DNA of 64,000 nt, from NCBI GenBank assembly GCA_949948985.1, contig CATLIG010000003.1:62001-126000 (forward strand), given 5' to 3'. The translations under genes were made by a program, and so were the position numbers. The notes beneath the pieces were generated by a model that was not told the DNA's origin, searched no databases, and was given only the letters and a program-made list of their open reading frames with translations. The DNA comes from an uncultured Clostridia bacterium. Its GTDB lineage: Bacteria; Bacillota; Clostridia; Lachnospirales; CAG-274. Every line of letters starts with the position of its first letter. The stretch's first letter is position 1. Positions 8,756 through 17,272 of the stretch are shown in pieces.

Positions 8756-10198
8756 ATGAAAAAAATGTATATAAAATATATTGCCGGAGCGGCGGCGGTT
8801 TTGATTTTAGCGGGAGTGTACTTCTTTTTGCTTCCTGACAGTGAACAACAATTAAATACGGAAGAAAATAACACAGATGTTTCTTATAATGATATGACCC
8901 AACTTATAAAAGGTAATGCTGAAAATATTTCTTCTGTCACTCTTAACGGCGAAAATGGAATTGTTGAGATTATACCGGCGAAAAATGAAAGTGACCGTCC
9001 TGAAATTAAAGGATATGAAAATACCATTTTAAACAGTGAAACAGTTGATACTTTCACGAAAAGTATTCTGAATATTTCAGGCAAAGTAATAGACACACAG
9101 GACAAAGAACTTTCTCAATATGGTCTTGGTGAAAACGGTAAAAACATTGTACTGAAATTTAACGATGGAAGTGAACGGATTTTATATATAGGAGAGTATA
9201 CCCCTGACGGCGAGTATTGTTATGCTAAAACCGCCGACAATGATAAAGTGTATATGATTGGCTATATAAACGGAAAAAGAGTCAACTATACAATAAATGA
9301 TTTTATAGATAAGACATTTCCTTTGATTTCACCTTATACTATTCAGTCTATTAACATTAAGCGAAAAGAAAAAGATGAAATTGATATTGTATATGAAAGA
9401 AATAAAAGCGGAAACGCGAAAGAACTTATATCAATGGGTATGGAAACAATGATGATGAACAAACCTTACAGCGGTATGGCTGTATACCCAAACAATTTAC
9501 AGGATACTGTACTTATAAATATACAAAGTATAAAACTTGGCGACGCTGTTGAGTTTTCTCTTGATAATTCTGAAAAGTTTGGATTGGATAAACCGACTGC
9601 GGAAATAAATATTTCGGACACTGAAAATTCACTTAAACTTGTTGTTGGAAATATGTCGGACGAGAATAATTATTATTGTGTGATTAATGATAAAAACGCT
9701 GTATTTACTATTGATAAACAATTTGTAGAGCCTTTTATAAACGCCGACCCTATAAAGTTTGTCGAGAAATTTGTTGCTCTTTATTACAGGGCTGATGTGC
9801 TTAAAGCTGAAATGAGCTATAAGGGTAAAAATTATGAGATAACTTTCGGTGATGAGGAAAAAACAGATGATAACTCCGAAAATCAAAACTCACGGTTTAA
9901 CGATGACAGAAAAGTTTATATAAACGGTACTGAAGTTGATAAAAGTACATTTTCGGAATTTTTTGAGCTTCTTGTGGGTATTACTTTTGATAAGATTGAT
10001 GAAAAAGCTATGCCTTTGTCAGACGAGGCGGAGGCTGTTATTAAATATACTCTTAAAGACGGGTCTTATGACGAGGTGAGATTTTTGCCTTTTAATGACA
10101 GCTTTTACATTGTACAGGGAAAATCTATGAAAGGTATGCTTGTAAGCAGGCAAAAAGTCGGAATGCCTTTTGACAAGGCTGATAAGATTTTATCATAG
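8756..10198 (+). CDS. DUF4340 domain protein, membrane-anchored
   Basis: The protein has 481 residues. One N-terminal membrane helix (about residues 6-26) is followed by a soluble extracytoplasmic part containing repeated units of the DUF4340 type (for example ITSVTL-like strands, LSQYGLGENGKNIVLKF and KFGLDKPTAEINI). DUF4340 genes commonly end Gld-type ABC operons, and this one follows the GldG-like gene by 180 bases. ATG 8756 was chosen because AAAGGG lies 8-13 bases upstream; GTG 8747 is within that site and ATG 8750 is too close. The function is unknown, presumably in export or envelope processing with the upstream transporter. Confidence 0.85.
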   Translation: MKKMYIKYIAGAAAVLILAGVYFFLLPDSEQQLNTEENNTDVSYNDMTQLIKGNAENISSVTLNGENGIVEIIPAKNESDRPEIKGYENTILNSETVDTFTKSILNISGKVIDTQDKELSQYGLGENGKNIVLKFNDGSERILYIGEYTPDGEYCYAKTADNDKVYMIGYINGKRVNYTINDFIDKTFPLISPYTIQSINIKRKEKDEIDIVYERNKSGNAKELISMGMETMMMNKPYSGMAVYPNNLQDTVLINIQSIKLGDAVEFSLDNSEKFGLDKPTAEINISDTENSLKLVVGNMSDENNYYCVINDKNAVFTIDKQFVEPFINADPIKFVEKFVALYYRADVLKAEMSYKGKNYEITFGDEEKTDDNSENQNSRFNDDRKVYINGTEVDKSTFSEFFELLVGITFDKIDEKAMPLSDEAEAVIKYTLKDGSYDEVRFLPFNDSFYIVQGKSMKGMLVSRQKVGMPFDKADKILS

Positions 10199-10208
10199 GC
10201 GGTATAAC

Positions 10209-10293
10209 AGGCCTGTTCAATAATTTGTGGTGATAACAACCGGCAAAAAAAGATTTGTTGGGCGGTGTCATACAGATTATTGAACAGGTCTAT
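10209..10293. repeat. Inverted-repeat element, family B copy 2 (internally deleted)
   Basis: The ends GGCCTGTTCAATAATTTG and CAGATTATTGAACAGGTC are inverted over 85 bp, and most of the family interior is missing. It could act as a terminator-like hairpin after the DUF4340 gene, although no T-run follows. Confidence 0.6.
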
Positions 10294-10345
10294 TAAAGTT
10301 TGATAGTTTTTATTCTATTATTTTTTTAATAAAATTTTGTCATAT

Positions 10346-10374
10346 TTGACAATACGGAAAATTTTACTTATAAT
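10346..10374 (+). promoter_or_regulatory. Sigma-A promoter for the AGCS symporter gene
   Basis: Perfect boxes are present: TTGACA at 10346-10351, a 17-bp spacer, and TATAAT at 10369-10374. Transcription would start near 10381, the first base of repeat element B3, so the element would form most of the 5' leader of the gene at 10626. Confidence 0.8.
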
Positions 10375-10380
10375 TATATT

Positions 10381-10542
10381 ATAGACCTGTTCGATGACCT
10401 ACCCAATACCGCTTGGCAGACCTTTTTCCATTGTATTTTGCGTAATTTTTTTGAAATTGCGAGTATTACCGCAAAAATTATGCTTTGTCTGACAAAAAAG
10501 TTTATTGCCAATCGCCATCGTTCAGGTTGCCAAACAGGTCTT
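10381..10542. repeat. Inverted-repeat element, family B copy 3
   Basis: This element of about 162 bp begins ATAGACCTGTTCGATGACC and ends GGTTGCCAAACAGGTCTT. Its interior carries two smaller inverted repeats (GCGTAATTTTTTTGAAATTGC among them). It lies between the predicted promoter and the start codon of the AGCS gene and aligns with B1 (reversed) and B5. Confidence 0.65.
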
Positions 10543-10625
10543 ATGGTATGTCTGAAAATCAGAATACATTAAAAAATTTGTAGAAAACAAAATAAAAGCG
10601 GTTTGTTTTTGTGAAAGGAATATTT

Positions 10626-12032
10626 ATGGACTATTTAAACAGTGTTTTAGAAAGTATTGGTAATTTTGTAAGCGGTGTACCTTTAGTCACTCTTATTATT
10701 GCTGTAGGAGTATACCTTACTGTAAGGCTTGGGTTTTTACAGGGTTTAAAGCTTCCGAAGGCTTTTAAGTATGCTGTTTCTAACGAAGAGAACGGAAAAG
10801 GAGATGTTACAAGTTTTGGAGCGTTATGTACAGCGCTTTCGGCTACTATAGGAACGGGAAATATTGTCGGTGTAGCAACAGCTGTTGTGTCAGGCGGTCC
10901 CGGAGCCTTATTCTGGATGTGGCTCGCCGCTTTTTTTGGAATGGCCACAAAATATGCTGAGGGAGTACTTGCTATAAAATATCGTAAAGTATGTGATGAC
11001 GGTCATATACTTGGAGGGCCTTTTTACTATATTGAAAACGGTATGGGGGTAAAATACAGATGGCTTGCCAAAGTATTCGCTTTTTTATGTCTTTGCGTTG
11101 GAATTATGGGTATAGGAACTTTTACACAGGTAAACAGTATAGCAAGCGCCGTAAATGATTTTTTTGATCCTGATATGGCATATACTGTGTCATTATTTGG
11201 AAAAGAGTATTCCTACACTATTATTATTACGGGAATTGTCGCCGCTGTTTTGACAGGTCTTGTTATAATAGGCGGTCTTAGGAGAATCGCTAAGGTATCT
11301 GAAGTGGTTATTCCTGTTATGGCGGTATTATATTTTGGGGCATGTCTTATTATATTATGCCTTAACTGTGAGGAAATACCATCCGCCGTTCAAAAAATAT
11401 TTCATAACGCTTTTGATTTAAAGGCGGCTGCGGGAGGTACTGTAGGAGCGATGTTTATAGCTCTTCAAAAAGGCGTCGCCAGAGGTATTTTCTCAAATGA
11501 GGCAGGTCTTGGAAGCGCGCCTATAGCGGCGGCTGCGGCAAAAACAAAGGAACCTGTAAGACAGGGGCTTGTTTCTATGACAGGTACTTTTATTGATACA
11601 ATTATTATCTGCACTATGACAGGTCTTTGTATTATTGTGACAAATTCTGATAACATTGGACTTGAGGGAGTAAATGTAACATTAAACGCTTTTAGGGAGG
11701 GACTTCCTTTCAATGAGTCGGTAAGTTCTTTTTTACTTACGGTTTGTCTTGTGTTTTTTGCTTTTACAACTATTATAGGATGGAATTATTACAGCGAGAA
11801 ATGTCTTGAGTATCTTTCCGGAGGAAATAAAAAAATTGTTTCCGCATACAAATATTTATATATATTCGCAGTATTTATCGGACCATTTATGACAGTTTCC
11901 GCTGTATGGACCATCGCGGATATATTTAATTCCCTTATGGCTTTTCCAAATCTTATTGCTATTATATTTTTAAATGGAGTTGTTATAAGAGAAACGAAAA
12001 AGTATTTTGATAAAAAAAGCAATAAGTTTTAG
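10626..12032 (+). CDS. Sodium:alanine (AGCS family) symporter
   Basis: This is a Na+-coupled uptake protein for alanine, glycine or related small amino acids. The 468 residues are normal for the family and give about ten to eleven membrane segments. Family signatures are visible: ALSATIGTGNIVGVATA in the first third, GGPGALFWMW, FSNEAGLGSAPIAAAAAKT near the middle, and FTTIIGWNYYSEKC toward the C-terminus. ATG 10626 is preceded by GAAAGGA at 6-base spacing; GTG 10611 is just before that site. It stands alone, driven by a consensus promoter at 10346-10374. The substrate cannot be assigned more closely. Confidence 0.94.
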   Translation: MDYLNSVLESIGNFVSGVPLVTLIIAVGVYLTVRLGFLQGLKLPKAFKYAVSNEENGKGDVTSFGALCTALSATIGTGNIVGVATAVVSGGPGALFWMWLAAFFGMATKYAEGVLAIKYRKVCDDGHILGGPFYYIENGMGVKYRWLAKVFAFLCLCVGIMGIGTFTQVNSIASAVNDFFDPDMAYTVSLFGKEYSYTIIITGIVAAVLTGLVIIGGLRRIAKVSEVVIPVMAVLYFGACLIILCLNCEEIPSAVQKIFHNAFDLKAAAGGTVGAMFIALQKGVARGIFSNEAGLGSAPIAAAAAKTKEPVRQGLVSMTGTFIDTIIICTMTGLCIIVTNSDNIGLEGVNVTLNAFREGLPFNESVSSFLLTVCLVFFAFTTIIGWNYYSEKCLEYLSGGNKKIVSAYKYLYIFAVFIGPFMTVSAVWTIADIFNSLMAFPNLIAIIFLNGVVIRETKKYFDKKSNKF

Positions 12033-12100
12033 TAATTTGTTTTATAAATTTTATAAAAACGGCGGATATCGTATAATCTTATTTTTTTGTGATGATGATT

Positions 12101-12232
12101 TATAGTAATCCGTAAAATTTTTAGTGCGAAACAATAAAAAATTTCTTGATATATCAAGTTCTATTAAATATTTTCTGTCCATTATTTTATTGTTTCACTA
12201 TACTAGTGTAAATGGGAATTTACAGCAATTTT
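12101..12232. repeat. Palindromic repeat element, family A copy 2
   Basis: One of the most complete copies: TATAGTAATCCGTAAAATTT, then GCGAAACAATAAAAAATT, the central TATATCAAGTTCTATTAAAT, TTTTATTGTTTCACTATA, and the outer end TTACAGCAATTTTGG. It sits upstream of the 12297 gene. Confidence 0.7.
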
Positions 12233-12254
12233 GGTATTTTATCGGGTTGTTGTA

Positions 12255-12270
12255 TTAAACAGGTCTATTA
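12255..12270. repeat. Solo terminal repeat of family B
   Basis: TTAAACAGGTCTATTA matches the right end of family B. It lies 26 bases before the start codon of the next gene, and no partner end was found. Confidence 0.4.
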
Positions 12271-12296
12271 TATTTTCTGCTAGAGAGGTGTTTATT

Positions 12297-14624
12297 TTGA
12301 GTGTTCAATCAGGAAGAAACAGAAGATACAAAGTCGAAAAAGGCAAAAAAATTTACGAAAAAGGAAGACTGAGAAATGAAATTGGGATGATTATTACAGG
12401 AAAAGCATATGTTATTGGAGCGTATGGAAAAATACTTTTTGGCTCCGGAACTGTGTTTGGACTTTCCGATATAAAAAGCCAAGATTACCTTTTTGATTGT
12501 GTAGCTGAGGAAGACTGCGAAATTCTTGCCTACGGTATTGATGAAAGTCACGACGAGGAACAAATTATAAGTGCAAATAAGCAGTTTGCTGGTCTTATGA
12601 TTTCATCTGTTACAAAACAGGCTTCTGTTATGGCGTCAGTATATGACGATTTAGCGTCTCAATGCTCTATTTTATACGAGACGCTTGTTGAAAATAAAAA
12701 AGATTATCTTGAATATTGTAAAAAATTTTCCGTTGTTCCGGGAGATATTGAGGAAATTGAAATTCAGCCTATTTCGGAAGGCGGAAAAAATGTAACAATA
12801 GAAAAAATGGATTATTGTAAAAATCTTAATGGAATTCCGCTTGATATATTAAAAACTTTTTTCTCACAAAGCAGCAATGTGGCATATTTTAATGTTGTTA
12901 TTATAAGCGAACTTATAAAAGAACTCAACGACGCTATTTTTAATATGCTTGGGTATATTCACAAATATAAAAACGTACTTATCGGAAATGAGAAAAAAGA
13001 TTTATTTTACAGTTATTCTATCCTTGCTTTTGAGGTTGGCAAAAAGGGTGTTGACATTTCTGTTATATTAAGGGGAATTGACAGAATTATGGAAACTGTA
13101 AAAGAAATTCCTCTTATTGAAAAGAGAATTGAGGAAATCGCTGTTACAACGCATAATAAAAGAATGGGGCTTCTTTATAAAGTTCCGGGGGAAGACAGCG
13201 AGGAAGACGCTGAAAAAGAATTTAAGCTTCATTTAAGCTATACAAAAGACGAAATAGCAAAAGCGAGAGAAGATATTAAAGGCTCTCTTGAGCATATCTT
13301 ATCATACGCTAAGCTTGAGCCTGAAAATCAGGATAACTTTATGCGTCTTATTACCTCGTACGGGAATCTGAAAGACTGTCTTAGCGCTGACGAAAACGCG
13401 TCAACTATAAGAAAGCAGATTACTAAGGTATTTTATGATATTTATGAGCGTGTTTTCTTCAATTATATTGAGTCGGGCAAAAAAGATACTGTAATAGATA
13501 TGTTTCTTAATTTTGGTTATATAGATGAAAGGCTTATTGACGAAACTCAGGCTATTGATTTATATTATCTTAATAAATCATCCGGAGATAAAAATGTCTT
13601 TATGATGAAAGACTGGCTTACAGCTATTTATACAGGAAAAGAAGAACCATCTAAAAACGATTTTGATATAGATTATCAGGAAAATTTAAGAGAAATTAAA
13701 AAGAGCAGTCTTATGACTCCGGAGGAAGAAATAAAATATTTAAATGACCAAAAAGGAAAAGTGATTTATGAAATTCACAATATGTTTAAATCTACAAACA
13801 AAATAACTTACGGAAGAATAAGCACTTTCTGTCCTGTTTTATCAAGGCAGAGTTTATGCAACGATGTGCAGAAGGCATATGTTTCTCCGGACAGAATAAA
13901 CAGTATTATTAAAGAAACCATTAAGGTTGATTACTCATTATTCTACAGAGAGTGCAAATATGATAATGACAAGCTTGAAAACAACAATGAGCGTATTATG
14001 AAAGAAGTAAGACCATATTTTATACTTATGCCGAATTTTGGATCAAGATGCATTATGTGGCAGGATATAGCGGGCAGAAAAAAAGATACGCCCGCAAGAA
14101 TTGTTTTATCTGTATTCAGTATTGAGGATTTAAGCGAATTGCTTATGGAAACTTTTGCCAGATTTAGATGGGAACTCTGCAAGAATATGCAGGGCGTGAG
14201 ATGGAGCGATATTACAAGTAAATCTCTTACAAGCGAATATTACGATTATCTCCAGTTTTATAAGAAAAATAGGGAACTAAGCGAAAAATCCAAAGAAAAA
14301 ATTAAAATTATTGTTCAGAAAAAAGGAAACAATTACAAAGAGGTTTTCGCGAATGATTATGTTCAATGGATAAAGTATGAGGCGGAAGGTTCTCCAAGAC
14401 TTAATTCCTATGTCAGGGATATTATGTTCTCATACTGCCCTTTTCCTAAAAAAATGAGAGACCAGCTTGCCGAAAACCCTATGTACTCAAAGATTGTTAA
14501 AAAGTTTGAGAGGGACAGAGAGGCTAAGCTTAAAAGATTTGAGAATGTAAGAGAAAATATTCTTAAAGCAAACGGTGTGCCTGGTGAGGATTTCGATAAT
14601 AATATCGCGTTTTATAATATGTGA
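12297..14624 (+). CDS. Large cytoplasmic protein with degenerate cNMP-binding-like N-terminus
   Basis: The protein has 775 residues and no signal or membrane segment. Residues about 8-85 look like a cyclic-nucleotide-binding (Crp-type) beta-roll: KGKKIYEKGRLRNEIGMIIT, then GKILFGSGTVFGLSDI. The phosphate-binding cassette (normally GE-x-A/S-L with an Arg) is not recognisable, so ligand binding is doubtful. The rest is mostly helical and charged, with no domain I can name; a conserved-looking aromatic block (PYFILMPNFGSRCIMWQDI) lies around residues 575-595. TTG 12297 is chosen because AGAGAGGTG lies directly upstream at good spacing; in-frame codons before it run back into repeats A2 and B. 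It stands alone between repeats. The function is unknown. Confidence 0.82.
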   Translation: MSVQSGRNRRYKVEKGKKIYEKGRLRNEIGMIITGKAYVIGAYGKILFGSGTVFGLSDIKSQDYLFDCVAEEDCEILAYGIDESHDEEQIISANKQFAGLMISSVTKQASVMASVYDDLASQCSILYETLVENKKDYLEYCKKFSVVPGDIEEIEIQPISEGGKNVTIEKMDYCKNLNGIPLDILKTFFSQSSNVAYFNVVIISELIKELNDAIFNMLGYIHKYKNVLIGNEKKDLFYSYSILAFEVGKKGVDISVILRGIDRIMETVKEIPLIEKRIEEIAVTTHNKRMGLLYKVPGEDSEEDAEKEFKLHLSYTKDEIAKAREDIKGSLEHILSYAKLEPENQDNFMRLITSYGNLKDCLSADENASTIRKQITKVFYDIYERVFFNYIESGKKDTVIDMFLNFGYIDERLIDETQAIDLYYLNKSSGDKNVFMMKDWLTAIYTGKEEPSKNDFDIDYQENLREIKKSSLMTPEEEIKYLNDQKGKVIYEIHNMFKSTNKITYGRISTFCPVLSRQSLCNDVQKAYVSPDRINSIIKETIKVDYSLFYRECKYDNDKLENNNERIMKEVRPYFILMPNFGSRCIMWQDIAGRKKDTPARIVLSVFSIEDLSELLMETFARFRWELCKNMQGVRWSDITSKSLTSEYYDYLQFYKKNRELSEKSKEKIKIIVQKKGNNYKEVFANDYVQWIKYEAEGSPRLNSYVRDIMFSYCPFPKKMRDQLAENPMYSKIVKKFERDREAKLKRFENVRENILKANGVPGEDFDNNIAFYNM

Positions 14625-14659
14625 CTTTTATGTGGCAAAATCACATATCACGGAAAATT

Positions 14660-14695
14660 TATAGTAAACGGCAAATTTATTTGCCGTTTACTATA
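14660..14695. repeat. Perfect inverted repeat after the 12297 gene
   Basis: The arms TATAGTAAACGGCAAA and TTTGCCGTTTACTATA are separated by four bases. There is no T-run, so it is not a classic terminator. The TATAGTAA ends resemble the outer end of some family A copies. Confidence 0.6.
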
Positions 14696-14736
14696 ATATG
14701 AGAGGTCTGGCTGACGTGATTTGCAATAAAAAATTG

Positions 14737-14765
14737 TTGACAGAAATAAATTTATTATATAAAAT
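14737..14765 (+). promoter_or_regulatory. Sigma-A promoter for the FkbM gene
   Basis: TTGACA at 14737-14742, a 17-bp spacer and TAAAAT at 14760-14765. It leaves a leader of about 100 bases before ATG 14874 and would be the first promoter of the polysaccharide block. Confidence 0.7.
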
Positions 14766-14873
14766 TAAATAATAGGTATAAATTTCAAAATGAGGAAATA
14801 AACAATAAAATTTTAATAAACCCGATATGTTCAGAAATTTTTTTAATATGGAAGAAAAAATGAAAAATATATA

Positions 14874-15653
14874 ATGGCAGAGGTAGATAATCTTAATTTT
14901 ATTGGTAAAAATAATGATTTTATTATGGATATAATGTTATATAATCAAAGAACATATTCTTACAATGAACTTGAAATATTTTTTGATTTATCTCATAAAT
15001 ACTATGATGTTGACGATAACGGGTATTTCTTTGACTGCGGATGTAATATCTTGACAAGCGCAATATATGCTTTATCAAAAAAGCGTAATTTAAAGGCGGT
15101 GGCTTTTGAGCCGATAAAAGAAACTTTTAAGTTCGCGCGTATAAATTGTATATTAAATAATATGGAAGATAGGACAACCTTGATTAATACGGCTCTTTCC
15201 AACATAAATACCCCTTTGCTAATGGAGTGTTCAGAGGGTGATTATAGGCGGAGTTCAGTTGTTTTTTCGGGGGAGGGGTTGAGTAACATTGACTCTTATG
15301 AAAGCGTTAACGCGGTTACCCTTGACGATTGGTGTGAAACGACTAACTTTGACGTAGATAAAATAAATTACATTTGGATTGATGTAGAGGGTTATGAAGG
15401 CTATTTAATAGACGGCGCTATAAATATTTTGAAAAAGAAAAAAATTCCGCTTTATTTAGAGTTTGTCAGCGATTTTTTAAAGAAAACAGGCAGTTATGAT
15501 TTATTGATAAAAAATCTTTCGGAGTTGTATTCTTATTTTATTGTTGTAACTCATTCTTCAAATGAAAAAACTTTTGATTATGAACTAAAGCCTATTAGTG
15601 AATTGAATAATTTGGGAGATTCATGTGATTGTAATTTATTTATGGTTCCATAA
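14874..15653 (+). CDS. FkbM-family SAM-dependent methyltransferase
   Basis: This protein of 259 residues is predicted to methylate a sugar hydroxyl, as FkbM homologues in glycan loci do. The SAM-binding region is visible as FFDCGCNILTSAIYAL followed by KAVAFEPIKETFKFARIN. Motif III-like VNAVTLDDWC and INYIWIDVEGYEGYLIDGA follow and are typical of FkbM. The usual glycine-rich D-x-G-A-N-x-G is altered to D-C-G-C-N, which is a mild deviation. The start ATG 14874 has only a weak purine run upstream. It is the first gene of the polysaccharide block but is separated from the glycosyltransferases by repeat A3. Confidence 0.85.
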   Translation: MAEVDNLNFIGKNNDFIMDIMLYNQRTYSYNELEIFFDLSHKYYDVDDNGYFFDCGCNILTSAIYALSKKRNLKAVAFEPIKETFKFARINCILNNMEDRTTLINTALSNINTPLLMECSEGDYRRSSVVFSGEGLSNIDSYESVNAVTLDDWCETTNFDVDKINYIWIDVEGYEGYLIDGAINILKKKKIPLYLEFVSDFLKKTGSYDLLIKNLSELYSYFIVVTHSSNEKTFDYELKPISELNNLGDSCDCNLFMVP

Positions 15654-15654
15654 T

Positions 15655-15735
15655 TACAGCAATTCCGGAACAAACAGAGAAAAGAAAAATATTTTATTAA
15701 GTCTTGTATATTCATTCTTTTATTGTTTTTAAAGA
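15655..15735. repeat. Palindromic repeat element, family A copy 3 (degraded)
   Basis: It begins with the outer end TTACAGCAATTCCGG, has ATTTTATTAAGTCTTGTATA in the centre and ends with TTCATTCTTTTATTGTTT. The left inner arm has decayed. Confidence 0.55.
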
Positions 15736-15834
15736 GTAAAAGTAATTTCCTGCGTTGTTAAGCCGGTGTTTTTATGAAAAGTACTGTCAATAATTGTTTT
15801 GATGTATATTTTGTTGGGAAAGGTAGCTTTTGGT

Positions 15835-17091
15835 ATGAAAAAGGTTTTAATGATTGCGAATCAGTTCCCTCCTATGGGCGGTTCGGGAGTTCAGAGAAGT
15901 GTCAAGTTTGTAAAACATCTTCGTGAGTTTGGGTATGAGCCTGTTGTTTTTACAAGAAGTGAAAAAGGAATGCTTCTTAAAGACGAAACTCTTTTAGGCG
16001 ATATTCCTGAAGGCGTAAAAATTATCCGCACAAAAGCCTATGATTTTACAGAATGGCGGTCGGTTTTTAAAATACCCGGAAAAATATTGGGACTTAAAAT
16101 TTTTATCCCTGACAGCGCGTGGGTATGGAGCGTTATGTCAAGAAAAGCCGCTGTCAAAGAAATTATTGAGAATGACATAAAAATTGTTTATACCACAAGC
16201 GCTCCTTACAGCGACCATTTGCTTGGATTGTATCTTAAAAAAAAGTTTCCCTATATTACATGGGTTGTTGATTTTCGGGATGAGTGGACGAACAATCCTT
16301 ATGTACTTGACAGTCCTCATTGGTGGTACAGGACAAAAAAAGAAAAAAAGATGGAGGCGGAGGTACTTAACGCCGCTGACGCTCTTATTACAAATACTCC
16401 TGTTATGAGAAAAAACTTTATTTTAAATAACAATCTTTCGGAGGAAAACTTTTTTGTTATTCCAAACGGATACGATGAGGAAGACTTTAAGGAATTTGAT
16501 TTGAAAAAACCTGTCAATCCAAAATTGACCCTTACTTATACCGGAGCTTTATACGGAAGAAGAAAGCCTGATACATTTTTTAAGGCAATATCGGAACTTA
16601 TCTCCGAAAATAAAATTGATGGAAATAAAATTTTAATTAATCTTATCGGAAATTATCACAAAGAAAAGCTTCAAAGTCAGATTGATTCTTTTTCTCTTAC
16701 AAAGCAAATTAATATTGTGGGGTATGTTCCTCACAATGAATGTATAAAAAGACAGCTTGCGTCAGACGTACTTGTGCTTATTGAGGGAACGGGAAGAGGC
16801 TCGGACGCTTTTTATACCGGAAAGATTTTTGAATATATGAATACAGGTCGTCCTGTTTTGGCGGTTTTGCCAGAAAACGGCGCCGCGGCTGATTTGGTTA
16901 GAAAAACAAAAATTGGTGTTGTGGCTCATACGGACGATGTGGAAGCCATAAAAAAAGCTATATTCGGTTATTACGAAAAATGGTTGGAGGACAGGCTTGA
17001 TTTTTCTCCTGCCAGAAATGAAATTGAAAAATATGAAAGAAAAGAGCTTACTAAAGAGCTTGCTTCTGTTTTTGATAAATACTGCCGATAA
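15835..17091 (+). CDS. Glycosyltransferase family 4 protein
   Basis: This is a GT-B fold retaining glycosyltransferase of 418 residues. The N-terminal acceptor domain starts MKKVLMIANQFPPMGGSGVQ, with the typical glycine-rich loop. The C-terminal donor domain has LTYTGALYGRRKPDTF and the nucleotide-sugar site FYTGKIFEYMNTGRPVLAVL, whose Glu is the family's E in E-x7-E-like motifs. ATG 15835 was preferred over the upstream in-frame Met because it starts the Rossmann strand and follows GGGAAAGG. Its role is cytoplasmic addition of a sugar to a lipid-linked wall polysaccharide precursor; the donor sugar is unknown. Confidence 0.9.
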   Translation: MKKVLMIANQFPPMGGSGVQRSVKFVKHLREFGYEPVVFTRSEKGMLLKDETLLGDIPEGVKIIRTKAYDFTEWRSVFKIPGKILGLKIFIPDSAWVWSVMSRKAAVKEIIENDIKIVYTTSAPYSDHLLGLYLKKKFPYITWVVDFRDEWTNNPYVLDSPHWWYRTKKEKKMEAEVLNAADALITNTPVMRKNFILNNNLSEENFFVIPNGYDEEDFKEFDLKKPVNPKLTLTYTGALYGRRKPDTFFKAISELISENKIDGNKILINLIGNYHKEKLQSQIDSFSLTKQINIVGYVPHNECIKRQLASDVLVLIEGTGRGSDAFYTGKIFEYMNTGRPVLAVLPENGAAADLVRKTKIGVVAHTDDVEAIKKAIFGYYEKWLEDRLDFSPARNEIEKYERKELTKELASVFDKYCR

Positions 17092-17140
17092 TAAATCTTA
17101 TTTCGGCTTTAAAGAAAATACTGATTAACTTATAAGTGTT

Positions 17141-17238
17141 TTTACAGCAACTTCCGGAATTTCTGCCGCAAAACAATAAAATAATTTATTGATATCAGGC
17201 TTTATTAAAGCTTGTATATATGGTTTTGCCGTAATCAG
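17141..17238. repeat. Palindromic repeat element, family A copy 4
   Basis: It has the outer end TTTACAGCAACTTCCGGAAT, the inner arm GCAAAACAATAAAATAATTT, the core GATATCAGGCTTTATTAAAG and a shortened right end ATGGTTTTGCCGTAA. It separates the two glycosyltransferase genes. Confidence 0.65.
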
Positions 17239-17272
17239 TGTTTTCCTAAAACCTTTGGGGTGTGATTTTATA

